The notes beneath the pieces were generated by a model that saw only the letters and a list, made by a program, of their open reading frames with translations, was not told the DNA's origin and did not search any database. The position numbers were made by a program, and so were the translations under genes. DNA of 44,885 bases from Candidatus Bathyarchaeota archaeon (GTDB taxonomy: Archaea; Thermoproteota; Bathyarchaeia; Bathyarchaeales; Bathycorpusculaceae): contig PLTA01000051.1 in assembly GCA_003164295.1 (NCBI GenBank), forward strand, positions 1-44,885, given 5' to 3'. Positions 8,034 through 16,876 of the stretch are shown one piece after another (positions within the stretch are counted from its first letter, which is position 1; each line of letters begins with the position of its first letter).

Positions 8034-8057
8034 CGATGTGTATATTTAAACATAACG
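8034..8057 (-). promoter_or_regulatory. tupA promoter TATA box inside a ModE-like operator
   Basis: The 24-bp segment is an imperfect palindrome: on the plus strand it begins CGATGTGT and ends ACATAACG, the latter matching the half-site CGTTATGT in reverse. Bacterial ModE operators have CGTTAT half-sites facing each other. The AT-rich centre read on the minus strand (TTTAAATATAC) serves as the TATA box, about 36 bp before tupA ATG 8009. A bound ModE dimer would block TBP. The half-site match (6 of 8) is seen in the sequence; the regulator assignment is inferred from the modE-like gene in the same operon. Confidence 0.45.
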
Positions 8058-8126
8058 CCGACTTACCGCTTCAAATATCATATCGGTTGAACCAAAAATA
8101 CGAGCATCAACAAGAAGAACATGAAT

Positions 8127-8369
8127 TCAAGCAGGTGCTTGACTTTTCGGCATTAACTCACCCAAGATTACAAGTGCTTCTCCAAGTGGCATGCCGAGCC
8201 TTTCCGCAAGCTCTTGAGCGGTAACATTAGGTTCTTGGGGCAAAATACTATCCCGAGTGTAAGACTTGTGAGTGGGGTACATAACGGAAGCGTGAACTGA
8301 TTCAACAAGTAACTGCCAAAGCCTCTCTTTAGTGTACTCTTCCAAATTCATAGGTACCAAACCATGCAT
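8127..8369 (-). CDS. Small HTH-like protein
   Basis: This is an 80-residue protein, or 74 residues if it starts at ATG 8351 (MNLEEYTKERLW). Its C-terminal half, NVTAQELAERLGMPLGEALVILGEL, has the spacing of a helix-turn-helix (turn at GMPL), with an amphipathic N-terminal helix before it. It has no membrane segment. It lies upstream of and on the same strand as tupA, 117 bp away with tupA's own promoter between them, and is divergent from the dehydrogenase at 8466. I do not recognise a named family. It may be a small DNA-binding protein or a partner subunit. Codon use is like its neighbours, and the conserved-looking middle (MYPTHKSY, SILPQEPN) argues that it is real. Confidence 0.6.
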   Translation of the reverse strand: MHGLVPMNLEEYTKERLWQLLVESVHASVMYPTHKSYTRDSILPQEPNVTAQELAERLGMPLGEALVILGELMPKSQAPA

Positions 8370-8465
8370 ATGTTATAGGAGTTATTAACCTAACGCAAAA
8401 TGCCAACCTGCAATAAACTTAATACCCCACCATTACAGCTTGAATAATTAGAGGTTGAATAATTT

Positions 8466-9434
8466 TTGAAAGCAGCAGTTTACCGAGGACCACGCCACAT
8501 CAAAATTGAAGAAGTCCCAGAACCAGAAATTAAAGGTAGAAGAGTACGTGTAAAATTTAAAGCTGGAAGTATCTGTGGAACTGACATGCATTTTTATCGA
8601 GGCGAGTGGAAACTGAAAAAAGGCAGAATCATCGGGCATGATGCATGGGGAATCCGCGAAGACACGAACGAACGGGTTGTAATGGCGGCTGTGGCAAATT
8701 GTGGTCACTGCTATTTTTGTCTTCGAGGATTACCTTCTTATTGTGTTAGAGGCAAGTTTTATGGGCTTACACGCGATGGTTTCTTCTCAGAATCCAAAGC
8801 AATGCTGCCTAGAAGCCTAATTCCGTTGCCCTCCACAGTAAGCGATGAGGAAGCCGCGATAGTGGAGCCTGTTGCTTTGGCGATCCGCGTGCTCGATTAT
8901 ATGAAGCCTAACCTTGGTGATTGGGTAACCATACTAGGGCAAGGCGCAATTGGTTTGCTCATGACGCAGGTAGCGTTGTTGAAGGGATGTCGAGTTATTG
9001 CAGTAGACTTGGAGGATTATAGGCTTAAGCTAAGTGAGAAGTATGGTGCAGACGTGCTAGTAAATGCTAAAAATGAAGATGTCGTCAAAACCATAAGGAA
9101 GCTAACAAAGATAGGCTCTGATCTAGTGATTGAAGCAGCTGGAACAAAAGGAACCGTTGAGCAAACGCCACTTCTGGTCAGAAAAGCGGGTAAAGTTGCA
9201 TTGGTTGGGGAATCTGAGGGTTACTTAAACTTAGGAGACGCGGATCAAGCTTTGTTCTTCACGATTTACCTCTCGCCTGTTGAATATCCTTCTGCGGTTG
9301 AGTTGATTGCCAGAAAACTAGTGGATGTGAAAGGGCTAATTACCCACAGGTTCAAGCTTGGGGATTTTGAAAAGGCATTAGAAACACTCGATAATCCAGC
9401 GGAAAAACCTTTGAAAGTTATTATAACTCAATAA
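8466..9434 (+). CDS. Zinc-dependent medium-chain alcohol/sugar dehydrogenase
   Basis: This 322-residue MDR-superfamily enzyme oxidises an alcohol or polyol with NAD(P)+. The catalytic zinc ligands are visible as C37 (in SICGTD), H58 with acidic D59 (GHD, where most members have GHE) and E134 (EPVA). The structural zinc site has four cysteines, C79, C82, C85 and C93 (CGHCYFC, then C). The Rossmann motif LGQGAIGLL is at residues 157-165, followed by the acidic residue in AVDLED that favours NAD. Relatives include threonine, sorbitol and glucose dehydrogenases; substrate cannot be told from sequence. The start is TTG 8466, the only one that gives the canonical MKAAVYRGP N-terminus. It is transcribed away from the tup operon, and the HAD gene follows 68 bp later. 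Confidence 0.85.
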   Translation: MKAAVYRGPRHIKIEEVPEPEIKGRRVRVKFKAGSICGTDMHFYRGEWKLKKGRIIGHDAWGIREDTNERVVMAAVANCGHCYFCLRGLPSYCVRGKFYGLTRDGFFSESKAMLPRSLIPLPSTVSDEEAAIVEPVALAIRVLDYMKPNLGDWVTILGQGAIGLLMTQVALLKGCRVIAVDLEDYRLKLSEKYGADVLVNAKNEDVVKTIRKLTKIGSDLVIEAAGTKGTVEQTPLLVRKAGKVALVGESEGYLNLGDADQALFFTIYLSPVEYPSAVELIARKLVDVKGLITHRFKLGDFEKALETLDNPAEKPLKVIITQ

Positions 9435-9502
9435 CGCACTTAAAAAAGCGTCACCGCAAAGTATATTTCTATTAGGGCAAGTGTTAACCCAGTTTCACAG
9501 CA

Positions 9503-10201
9503 TTGCGGGAGCCAAAAATCTTGCCTATAGAAGCAGTAATCTTTGATTTAGATGGGACACTTGCGAACTTCAACCTAGATTACAAGACACTTCGCGCGGA
9601 AGTCAGAAGTTACCTAATAAGAAAGGGTGTTCCAACATCGCTTGTTGATGTTAACGAAAGCATTTTTGAAATGTTAAAAAAAGCTGAACTTTTTCTAAAA
9701 AACAACAACAAATCCGCGACGAAATTTGAGGATGTTCTAAGTCACGCTTTGGCTATTGCTGAGAAATACGAGATGGAAGCTGCATCAACAACAAATCTGC
9801 AGGTCGGAGCTAACGAAACACTAAAGGAGTTAAAGCGGATGAACCTGAAGATTGGCTTATGCACGACCAGCAGTGACAAAGCAGTAAATTATATCATTAA
9901 ACGTTTTAAGATACAAGATTTCTTCCAAGTCGTAGTTACGAGAAATAACGTAAAATATGTTAAACCAAGCACTGAACAGTTTGAATTAGCACTCAAAACA
10001 TTAAACGTCGCCCCAATAGACACTGTTATAGTTGGAGACAACATCGTTGATATGCAAAGCACTAAGGAACTAAAAGCTGTTGCAGTTGGTTTTCCAACAG
10101 GGGTTTCTTCATTGGAGCAACTAAAAAATAATGGTGCCAACTACATTATAACATCTTTGATAGATTTGCCAGTTCTAATAAAAGAGATAAATAAAGGTTA
10201 A
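9503..10201 (+). CDS. HAD-superfamily phosphatase (phosphoglycolate phosphatase-like)
   Basis: This 232-residue hydrolase has all HAD motifs: I, FDLDGTLANF (nucleophile first Asp, residue about 15); II, LCTTS; III, the Lys in VKPSTEQF; IV, VGDNIVDMQSTK. The cap domain between motifs I and II is a helical C1 type, as in phosphoglycolate and beta-phosphoglucomutase-like enzymes. The substrate is unknown. The start is TTG 9503; a second TTG at 9521 (LPIEAVIF) would trim six residues and cannot be excluded. Its stop overlaps the stop of the giant helicase gene on the other strand by four bases (TTAA, 10198-10201), so the two genes are tightly convergent with no room for a separate terminator. Confidence 0.85.
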   Translation: MREPKILPIEAVIFDLDGTLANFNLDYKTLRAEVRSYLIRKGVPTSLVDVNESIFEMLKKAELFLKNNNKSATKFEDVLSHALAIAEKYEMEAASTTNLQVGANETLKELKRMNLKIGLCTTSSDKAVNYIIKRFKIQDFFQVVVTRNNVKYVKPSTEQFELALKTLNVAPIDTVIVGDNIVDMQSTKELKAVAVGFPTGVSSLEQLKNNGANYIITSLIDLPVLIKEINKG

Positions 10202-13200
10202 GCAGCGGTAATGATCTCATTTTTGCAAACGAGTTTTCTATCACGTAACAACCGCTTAAGTATCTCAGAGAAGACGACCTTAGCATCTTGTCCAGAATGG
10301 TTTAATCCAAAAATTTTTGCCGTCTCAGAAATTAAAGAGTCCTCACTTATGCCTAAAGCGTATTGAGCAACTAGTTGCATGGCGGATTCTACTTCTTCAG
10401 GTGCAATATATTCTGCTTTGCGTTTAGATTCAGGTATTCCTTGGATAGGAACTCGGATGGGGGTTTGTTTTAGTTCTGGTGGCCAAAGGAAACTGCCTTT
10501 GATCACTACTTTTTGTTCCCTTAGCAAGTTATTAAGTGCCTCTTTTACGGCATGAGTAATCTGCGGTGTTACCTGTTTCACTCCCCAAGCGGCGGCTAAA
10601 CGTTCAACTGCATAGTCAAAGTGAACTGGGCCCTCATTTTGCACAAGTTCAGCAAGCAACTTTGTTTGGACCTCTCTATTTTCTGGGAAATGGAACTCGT
10701 TTCTTTGTCTTGAATCATATGTTGCTTTGGCTGTGGCAACTTTAATGTATGGATTAAAAGCAGCTTTAAGCGGCTGAATCTTGTAAGGTACCCCGATTTT
10801 TTCAACGCCTCCAAACTGGATCTTTTGCACATCAGTCATTGGAGCATTATCTGTTTTTACATCAATCATTGGTTTTTGAGCGTCTTTTTCGATTTGGAAT
10901 TGCTGAGCTTGTTCAAGAGCATCTTTTAGGCGTCTGATTTCAGAGTCACGTCTTGCTACCCATGCGGGTGACCAAATATGATGAACACGCCAGCCCAGTT
11001 GCTCTAGCACTTGATCTCTAAGGCGATCTCTATCTCGTGCGCTGCTGCTGGATTTGTATGTGGCACCATCGCACTCTACGGCTAGTAGGAAACATCCGGG
11101 GTTAACTGGGTCAGAAACTCCGATGTCTAATCTGTAACCGCTACAACCGACTTGCGGAACGACTTCGTAACCCATCTTTTTTATTTCTGCAGCAACGTCT
11201 TCATCTAGTGCCGAGTCAAACTCGTCCTCTTTTGCCTTGACCAATTGCAGTATTTCAGGTCCATGCTCAGCGTAATCAAGATAGTAACGAAGCGTCTGTA
11301 CGCCGACAGCCTTTGTTTCAACATCAATATCAGTAGCTCTAATTGAAGTAATCAGCACAACTTTTTCTCGGGCACGGGTAACAGCAACATTTAACCGTCG
11401 TTCGCCACCAGGCTTATTTAATGGTCCAAAATTCATTGCCACCTGTTTTCCTTGGTCGTAACCATAGCCAACGCTGAAGAAAATAACGTCTCGTTCGTCA
11501 CCTTGAACATTCTCCAGGTTCTTAACGAAAAAACCTTCCAAACGGTCTTCTTTAAAGAACTGCTCAAAATCAGGCTGTTCTTTGAGGCGACGGTCTATTG
11601 CATCTTCAACAGTTTCCATTTGAGCAATGCTAAAAGTTACTACTCCTAAGGTTTTCTTTGGGTGAAGGCGAAAATGCTCAAAAACGAGGTCAGCTACTTT
11701 TTCGGCTTCATTAATGTTATTTCTTTTGCCTCCCCGGTCATAAATGCCTTCGGGGACAAAGACGAATTTCACTCCTAAGTTGTCGGTTTGTGCTTTTGCA
11801 GCTGGGAAAGTTATCAGTGTATCATCGTAGAAGCGGTGGTTTGAGAATGCGATTAGCCCTTCGTGTCTGCTGCGGTAATGCCATTTCAAAGTTTTAACAG
11901 GCAACCCTATACCTAAACATTCGTCAAGTATGCTGTCAAAGACTTCAACGTCGTCATCGCTTAGTTCGTCCCAGTCAACATCGTCAATTAGGTTTTTCTG
12001 GAAGAACGATGTTGGCGGTAACTGTTTGTTATCGCCTGCAACAACCACAGTTTTTCCGCGGTAAATTGATCCTATTGCATCTTCGGGAACAATCTGTGAT
12101 GCCTCGTCAAACAGAACTAGGTCAAATTTGTTGTTTTCTGCTGGAAGGAACTGGCTGACGGTTATGGGACTCATCAGTAGGCAAGGCTTCAGTTTTACAA
12201 GTAAGTTAGGAATCTTTTGCAAAAGCGTCCGAATAGGCATCAGTTGCCTTTTTTTTGCCGCTTCCTTGAGAAGAATATTAGTTTCCGAATCTGCTGCTTG
12301 CACAAGGATGTCCTGGGGTTTTCGACTGTTTGCCTGTTCAATAACCATGCCGGATGACAGTTTAATGAGGTCTTGATCTAGTTTTATGAAATCAGTGATC
12401 AGCTGTTCATGATTTTCCCGTCTGAACTTGCCCAGCTTCTGGTCTTCATTGTAGAGGTAATTTATCCATTCTTGATAGACGCCTTTTCGGAAAACATCAC
12501 CTAAATCGGCAACTGAAATTCTCTGCTCAGTCAAACGATTAAAGAATGGGTCTAAACCTCGCAGGGCAAAGCGATTTTTGATATCTTTGAAATCAATCCA
12601 AACCTGCAAATCATCCACACGGTTCCTAAGCGCCTGAATTCGTTCTCCAATAACTTCTATCTCCAAATCTTTGAGTTGCCGTTCTTGATACTTCACAGGT
12701 GTTTCAAAACGATCTTCAAAATCGGATAGAACCTTCAATGAATCAAGGTATCTTTGATTTGGCTCCGAGTTTGCTGGTGCAGCGTTTGGTCCTTGAGAGG
12801 CAATATCAGCGAAGGCTTGTGGAACTGGAATGTCAAAGAATGCTGCTTGAACTTTCTTTGTCCATTCTAGAACCGCTACGATGTTTTCCCAAATAGTTTC
12901 TAACTCACGGAAGCGCACGCCGAATTTTTCTTGAAGTTGAGCTTTTTCACTCACTATAGCCGTTTCTTTCTTTCTTATCTCCTCAGCATTTTTGAGGTCT
13001 TCTATAATTTGCTTGTAGTTTTGTGGCTCTTGTTTTGAGGTTGTCAGTGTTTCTTTTGTTAATGCGCAAAGTTGGTTTAGATGTTTTTCTGTTTCGTTTG
13101 TCCACTCTTCAAGAAGTGGCAGAGGTGTTTGTGTGATGGAGCTATTGCAGTTAGGAATATTTAACGGAACAAACGGCGTTAAATCTTTGACTTGTTGCTC

Positions 13201-15885
13201 CCACTTGTCAATCGACTCCTGCAGTTCTAATCCTAAATTCTTAATCATAGGCGAAGGACTTGAAGAGTTAGTAATTAATTTGAGGAGATTTTCGGGAACT
13301 GTAGTTGCCCATGAAAGCTTGCGGATTTCATTTGTTAATTCTAATGCTTTTTCTGCACCTTGGAAATCTATTTTGGATTTATGGTAAAAATGACCAAGCA
13401 GGGTCCGAACTGTTTCAGTTGAATCTTCAATCTGAGCTTGCAGCTTCTTGACTTTCCGAGCGTCAATAAGGTCATTTAATATGGTTTTAGGGACTTTGCC
13501 ATCATTTGTTACTCTAGCGATTTGTTTTTGGTCATTACGATAGTTCGAGTTAAACATTTTCAGGGAAGAACGTTGATATTCTCCGCTATATCGCGCAATA
13601 AGTCCATCTAGATCCAATTCGTAAATGCCTTCGGTGTAAGTTTCATCTAACCTGCTTTTGAGCAAGCTATGATCTTGGTAAAGCCGTTTTGCTTTCGCCA
13701 CTATTTCTTGGACTTGCTCAAAATATTTGGCGTCAAACCATTGCGGCTCAGGCTTGTCCTCAGAAAAAACCAGGATCGCCATACGCGATAATTCTTTTAA
13801 TTGTTGAATTGTTAATCCATCGCTGTCTAACCCCAAGATTGGAGCTAGTGCTTGGGAGGTTTCACGCCATTTCTTTGAAGTTAGCTGCTGCATGCTTCTA
13901 ACAAATGCCAAGATGTTTTCTCGTTTCTGCAGAAATTCGCTTTCCTGCAATTCTACGGCTGGAAGCATCTTGCTGACTTCTTCAAGGTTCTGTTTGATTT
14001 CCGTTGACCTGTTTATAGCCAAGTCGAAAAATGATGGATTATACCTTTCGTTTAAGGCGAAACGAGTGTTCTTAATCCACAAAGCAGTTTCATAGTAGGA
14101 TTTGGCTTCGCTTAACAGTTTATCAACATTTGGGTTAGTTAGCCAATAAGCCTCTGGCTTTGGACTGTCGTAGAGAAATTTACTTACCTCAAGAAGCCAT
14201 TTTATCTTGGCAAAGGTTTCTGGAGGGAAAACTCCAAGTTTAGCTGAGAAATCTTCATTTTCCAATTGCATCAAGCGTACTGTTTCATTGATGTTTTCAA
14301 GTGCAGTTAACACTTCGGAGCGAATTTCCAAGTTATAATTATTCGATCGGTATCCAAGCCACCGGAAATCTGTTTCTTCGATTACTTGCCAAACCTTGCT
14401 TAATTGCGAAACTAAATCTTCAAGTTCATGCATTTTCTGAGGGGTCAACGTGTCCAGTTCAGTTAAGCCCACGGGAACAAAGGGAACCCTTTCAAGACTA
14501 GAAATTAAACTCAACACTTCATAAGCGCTTTTCTGCAAATATGGGCGCTTCTCATGTAAAGCCGTTACATAACCGTTTAATGCTTCACGGTATTGAGTCA
14601 TTTTCTCAAATTCATGTTCAGAGGGCAATTTGCAAGGAACAAGGTTCTCGTCGAGACTGCGTTTAAGTTCAGCTACGACCTGTTGTTTGTTTGCTTTGCT
14701 GCTGTGAAGTTCAAGGCAGAAATGAGCTAAACCTACCTCGTTTAAGCGTTTGTAAACTACTTCGAGGGCAGCCATTTTGTCGCTTACAAAAAGCACTGAT
14801 TTTCCGTTGGCTATGCATTCGGCGATTATGTTCGCGATAGTTTGGCTTTTCCCCGTTCCGGGTGGGCCCTTCATAACGAAACTTTGTCCATGCAGTGCAT
14901 ATTGGATTGAGACTCGTTGGCTGCTGTCAGCGTCAAGAACTTGATAGGTGGTTGGGGGCAACTCTATTTTATCTACATCTTTCTCATCGGGTAACCCAAT
15001 TAAAACTAGGTTGTCTTCTTTTATGCCGGCAATTGCTCTGATAATTGGGTGCTGCGTAACTAATGCGGCGTTTGCTTCAAGGTCTTTGTAAATGACAAGT
15101 TTTTGGAAAGAGAAAAGTCCAAGGTCAACAGATGACTCGGCTTTCCAACCCATTTGGGCCACAGATTGATTAACCAAGTTGAAATAATCGGCTAAATCTT
15201 TAGTTTCCCACTCTTCAGGTAAAGAGGGTAATTCAATTTTGTAATCATTTTTCAATTTAACCTGCAAAGCTGGGTTTAAAACGGCTTCTTCTTCAACTGG
15301 AGGAACTGCAATTTCGTATGGTTGGCGTATTGTATCTCTTGTTAACTCTAAAGGTACAAGAATAAGAGGGGATTGAACATTTTCTTTAGTTTCGAGGTCA
15401 ACCCAATTTAACGTGCCGAAGGCAGCATACAAAATGCGAACACCCCGCTCGCGGTAATCCAACAGCGAGCGCCATTGCAAGCCCTTGAGACCTCTTTCAA
15501 GTTCCAAACGTGACAAGTTTGCACTGACCAATTGATTTGCCGATGGACGTTTTGGTTCTTCAGGCGTGTTTTCTTTAATTGAGGCTTTTACGTTTGCTTT
15601 GACGGTTTTTGCTTTTGCTTTACTTTTCGCAGGTTTCTTCTCAGTTGATTCAGGATTCTTTGTTTCTTCTGGAGGTAACCAAAATTCTAGATGACGCTTT
15701 TTCAAAACAAGCGCATTAAAGATTGCTTGGGGGTCAGGCTGCGAAATCGGCAAGTTTCCCCGCCTATTCTTCTTGAAATATAAAAGATTGTTTTTCCTTG
15801 AAAGGTCAATTAAACGGGATTTCCAATCTTCAACTCGCTTCATAGGCTGAGAAGTAACCGTTTGCGTCATCCAAAGCACACCCAT
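10198..15885 (-). CDS. DUF4011 / superfamily I helicase / Vsr-like nuclease multidomain protein
   Basis: This 1895-residue protein has a defence-type architecture. Residues 15-180 match DUF4011 (VEDWKSRLIDLSRKNNLLYF, then a Lys/Ala-rich low-complexity insert at about 78-108). An SF1 helicase follows, with Walker A GPPGTGKS at 340-347, a roughly 900-residue coiled-coil-rich insertion, Walker B LFDEASQ near 1258, and the C-terminal motifs GDNKQLPP and LNVAVTRAREK. A nuclease domain of PD-(D/E)XK/Vsr type lies around 1560-1660 (GYRLDIGVSD, AVECDGATYKSS, ARDRDRLR, LGWRVHHIWS). A C-terminal DUF3320-like region closes the protein. Related DUF4011-helicase-Vsr proteins are reported as single-gene antiphage systems. 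ATG 15885 is used; ATG 15870 (MTQTV) is equally possible. The gene stands alone and appears intact. Confidence 0.88.
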   Translation of the reverse strand: MGVLWMTQTVTSQPMKRVEDWKSRLIDLSRKNNLLYFKKNRRGNLPISQPDPQAIFNALVLKKRHLEFWLPPEETKNPESTEKKPAKSKAKAKTVKANVKASIKENTPEEPKRPSANQLVSANLSRLELERGLKGLQWRSLLDYRERGVRILYAAFGTLNWVDLETKENVQSPLILVPLELTRDTIRQPYEIAVPPVEEEAVLNPALQVKLKNDYKIELPSLPEEWETKDLADYFNLVNQSVAQMGWKAESSVDLGLFSFQKLVIYKDLEANAALVTQHPIIRAIAGIKEDNLVLIGLPDEKDVDKIELPPTTYQVLDADSSQRVSIQYALHGQSFVMKGPPGTGKSQTIANIIAECIANGKSVLFVSDKMAALEVVYKRLNEVGLAHFCLELHSSKANKQQVVAELKRSLDENLVPCKLPSEHEFEKMTQYREALNGYVTALHEKRPYLQKSAYEVLSLISSLERVPFVPVGLTELDTLTPQKMHELEDLVSQLSKVWQVIEETDFRWLGYRSNNYNLEIRSEVLTALENINETVRLMQLENEDFSAKLGVFPPETFAKIKWLLEVSKFLYDSPKPEAYWLTNPNVDKLLSEAKSYYETALWIKNTRFALNERYNPSFFDLAINRSTEIKQNLEEVSKMLPAVELQESEFLQKRENILAFVRSMQQLTSKKWRETSQALAPILGLDSDGLTIQQLKELSRMAILVFSEDKPEPQWFDAKYFEQVQEIVAKAKRLYQDHSLLKSRLDETYTEGIYELDLDGLIARYSGEYQRSSLKMFNSNYRNDQKQIARVTNDGKVPKTILNDLIDARKVKKLQAQIEDSTETVRTLLGHFYHKSKIDFQGAEKALELTNEIRKLSWATTVPENLLKLITNSSSPSPMIKNLGLELQESIDKWEQQVKDLTPFVPLNIPNCNSSITQTPLPLLEEWTNETEKHLNQLCALTKETLTTSKQEPQNYKQIIEDLKNAEEIRKKETAIVSEKAQLQEKFGVRFRELETIWENIVAVLEWTKKVQAAFFDIPVPQAFADIASQGPNAAPANSEPNQRYLDSLKVLSDFEDRFETPVKYQERQLKDLEIEVIGERIQALRNRVDDLQVWIDFKDIKNRFALRGLDPFFNRLTEQRISVADLGDVFRKGVYQEWINYLYNEDQKLGKFRRENHEQLITDFIKLDQDLIKLSSGMVIEQANSRKPQDILVQAADSETNILLKEAAKKRQLMPIRTLLQKIPNLLVKLKPCLLMSPITVSQFLPAENNKFDLVLFDEASQIVPEDAIGSIYRGKTVVVAGDNKQLPPTSFFQKNLIDDVDWDELSDDDVEVFDSILDECLGIGLPVKTLKWHYRSRHEGLIAFSNHRFYDDTLITFPAAKAQTDNLGVKFVFVPEGIYDRGGKRNNINEAEKVADLVFEHFRLHPKKTLGVVTFSIAQMETVEDAIDRRLKEQPDFEQFFKEDRLEGFFVKNLENVQGDERDVIFFSVGYGYDQGKQVAMNFGPLNKPGGERRLNVAVTRAREKVVLITSIRATDIDVETKAVGVQTLRYYLDYAEHGPEILQLVKAKEDEFDSALDEDVAAEIKKMGYEVVPQVGCSGYRLDIGVSDPVNPGCFLLAVECDGATYKSSSSARDRDRLRDQVLEQLGWRVHHIWSPAWVARRDSEIRRLKDALEQAQQFQIEKDAQKPMIDVKTDNAPMTDVQKIQFGGVEKIGVPYKIQPLKAAFNPYIKVATAKATYDSRQRNEFHFPENREVQTKLLAELVQNEGPVHFDYAVERLAAAWGVKQVTPQITHAVKEALNNLLREQKVVIKGSFLWPPELKQTPIRVPIQGIPESKRKAEYIAPEEVESAMQLVAQYALGISEDSLISETAKIFGLNHSGQDAKVVFSEILKRLLRDRKLVCKNEIITAA

Positions 15886-15995
15886 GTGTAATAGTTTTCA
15901 TATAGTGTGGATGTTTCTTTAATATTTGCGGTATCTCTTTGCAGCCATAAGCAATTAATTTCTTAACTTTTAAGGGATAAACCTGTTACTTGCCT

Positions 15996-16607
15996 CTACT
16001 TTGCTTGATGAATTGCATCAAAAACCACTTGCTTTACATTTGCAAGTCCAATATTTTTCGTTTCGATTATCGGAACTCCAAGTCCTGCTGCTTCCAATTC
16101 ATTTTTCATTTTTTCAGCATTGCCACAAGTGGCCAATAACACGAAACCTTTGATGCCGCTAAACATGCCCACTAAAGCCGCCTCATCCATGCCCTGTTTA
16201 AGTAACTCGCCTTTCATGTGCTTAAAGAATTCTATCATGCCTGGACCCATAAACATCAAGTTATGTTCTGGATCAGCCTCTAAGGATTTTCCTTTGCCTC
16301 CGAGCTGGCAGTCAACACAGTTAACCGCATCAACCTTAACTATGCCGTATTCTTGGGCTAATTTTTTCATTTCACCGTTTGGACCAAGACAGAGGTCGCC
16401 GTATACTAAAACAACTTTCCCATTAGAACCTTTTAGGGTATGTTCTAGAACACGGCGAAGGTTTTTCTCTACAGCATCATAGTCCACATGAAAGTATTTG
16501 CTTACAAAAACTAAGTCAACATCAAGGCTACCCTGCTTAACTAACTTCTCAAGCTCCTCTCTTAAAACGCTGCAGGAAACAAGGCAATCCCTAGTTTTTT
16601 TATCCAC
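15996..16607 (-). CDS. DUF1638-family protein
   Basis: This 203-residue soluble protein resembles DUF1638, a family frequent in methanogens and other anaerobes near corrinoid/methyltransferase genes. Visible landmarks are LVSCSVLREELE at the N-terminus, VLVYGDLCLGPNGEM in the middle, NCVDCQLGGKGKSLEADPEHN, and GPGMIEFF. Two cysteines in NCVDCQ and another in GDLCLG could form a metal or corrinoid site. The start is GTG 16607. It sits between the giant helicase (110 bp downstream) and the ncRNA locus, on the same strand as the helicase, and probably has its own promoter. The biochemical role of the family is not established. Confidence 0.7.
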   Translation of the reverse strand: MDKKTRDCLVSCSVLREELEKLVKQGSLDVDLVFVSKYFHVDYDAVEKNLRRVLEHTLKGSNGKVVLVYGDLCLGPNGEMKKLAQEYGIVKVDAVNCVDCQLGGKGKSLEADPEHNLMFMGPGMIEFFKHMKGELLKQGMDEAALVGMFSGIKGFVLLATCGNAEKMKNELEAAGLGVPIIETKNIGLANVKQVVFDAIHQAK

Positions 16608-16704
16608 TGTTTGTTCAGCTTCAAATGAAGCCTAGTTACCCGTTTTGCCAATAAAGCTTTCTTTGGAATAATCTAAAAGTTGGAATAAAACCCAATTTTG
16701 CTTA

Positions 16705-16717
16705 AAATTTATATACC
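16705..16717 (+). promoter_or_regulatory. TATA box of the structured ncRNA
   Basis: AATTTATATACC is a near-perfect archaeal BRE/TATA element. Its centre (about 16711) predicts a transcription start at about 16737, exactly where the hairpin RNA begins. No protein start follows within the next 100 bp on this strand. Confidence 0.7.
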
Positions 16718-16737
16718 AAGCTAGTAAGCACTAAGCT

Positions 16738-16836
16738 GGTAGGTGAGGGGTGCCTGCGAAGCGATTGGGATGTATTCCCCCTCTCTTCCTAAAAGAGGTT
16801 ATTTCCCAATCGTTAGCAGGAAACTCACCTATTTTT
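16738..16836 (+). ncRNA. Candidate independent structured small RNA (about 99 nt)
   Basis: The region folds into one long interrupted hairpin. P1 is TAGGTGAG (16740-16747) with CTCACCTA (16824-16831), 8 bp. P2 is CCTGC (16753-16757) with GCAGG (16816-16820). P3 is CGATTGGGA (16762-16770) with TCCCAATCG (16804-16812), 9 bp. P4 is CCTCT (16780-16784) with AGAGG (16794-16798). Asymmetric internal loops GGGTG/AAA and GAAG/TTA separate the stems. It is preceded at the right distance by a strong TATA box and followed directly by TTTTTT (16832-16837), the archaeal termination signal. It is convergent with DUF35. I see no C/D boxes and no ACA box, so I cannot place it in a known class. Confidence 0.7.
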
Positions 16837-16876
16837 TAATTGGCTATAGCAGAATAAGATTTTATTTTCTGTGATG

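Noticed and set aside
16738..16836. The hairpin as a terminator of the DUF35/thiolase transcript
   Set aside because: On that strand no T run follows the stem, whereas on the plus strand both a TATA box and T6 are correctly placed.
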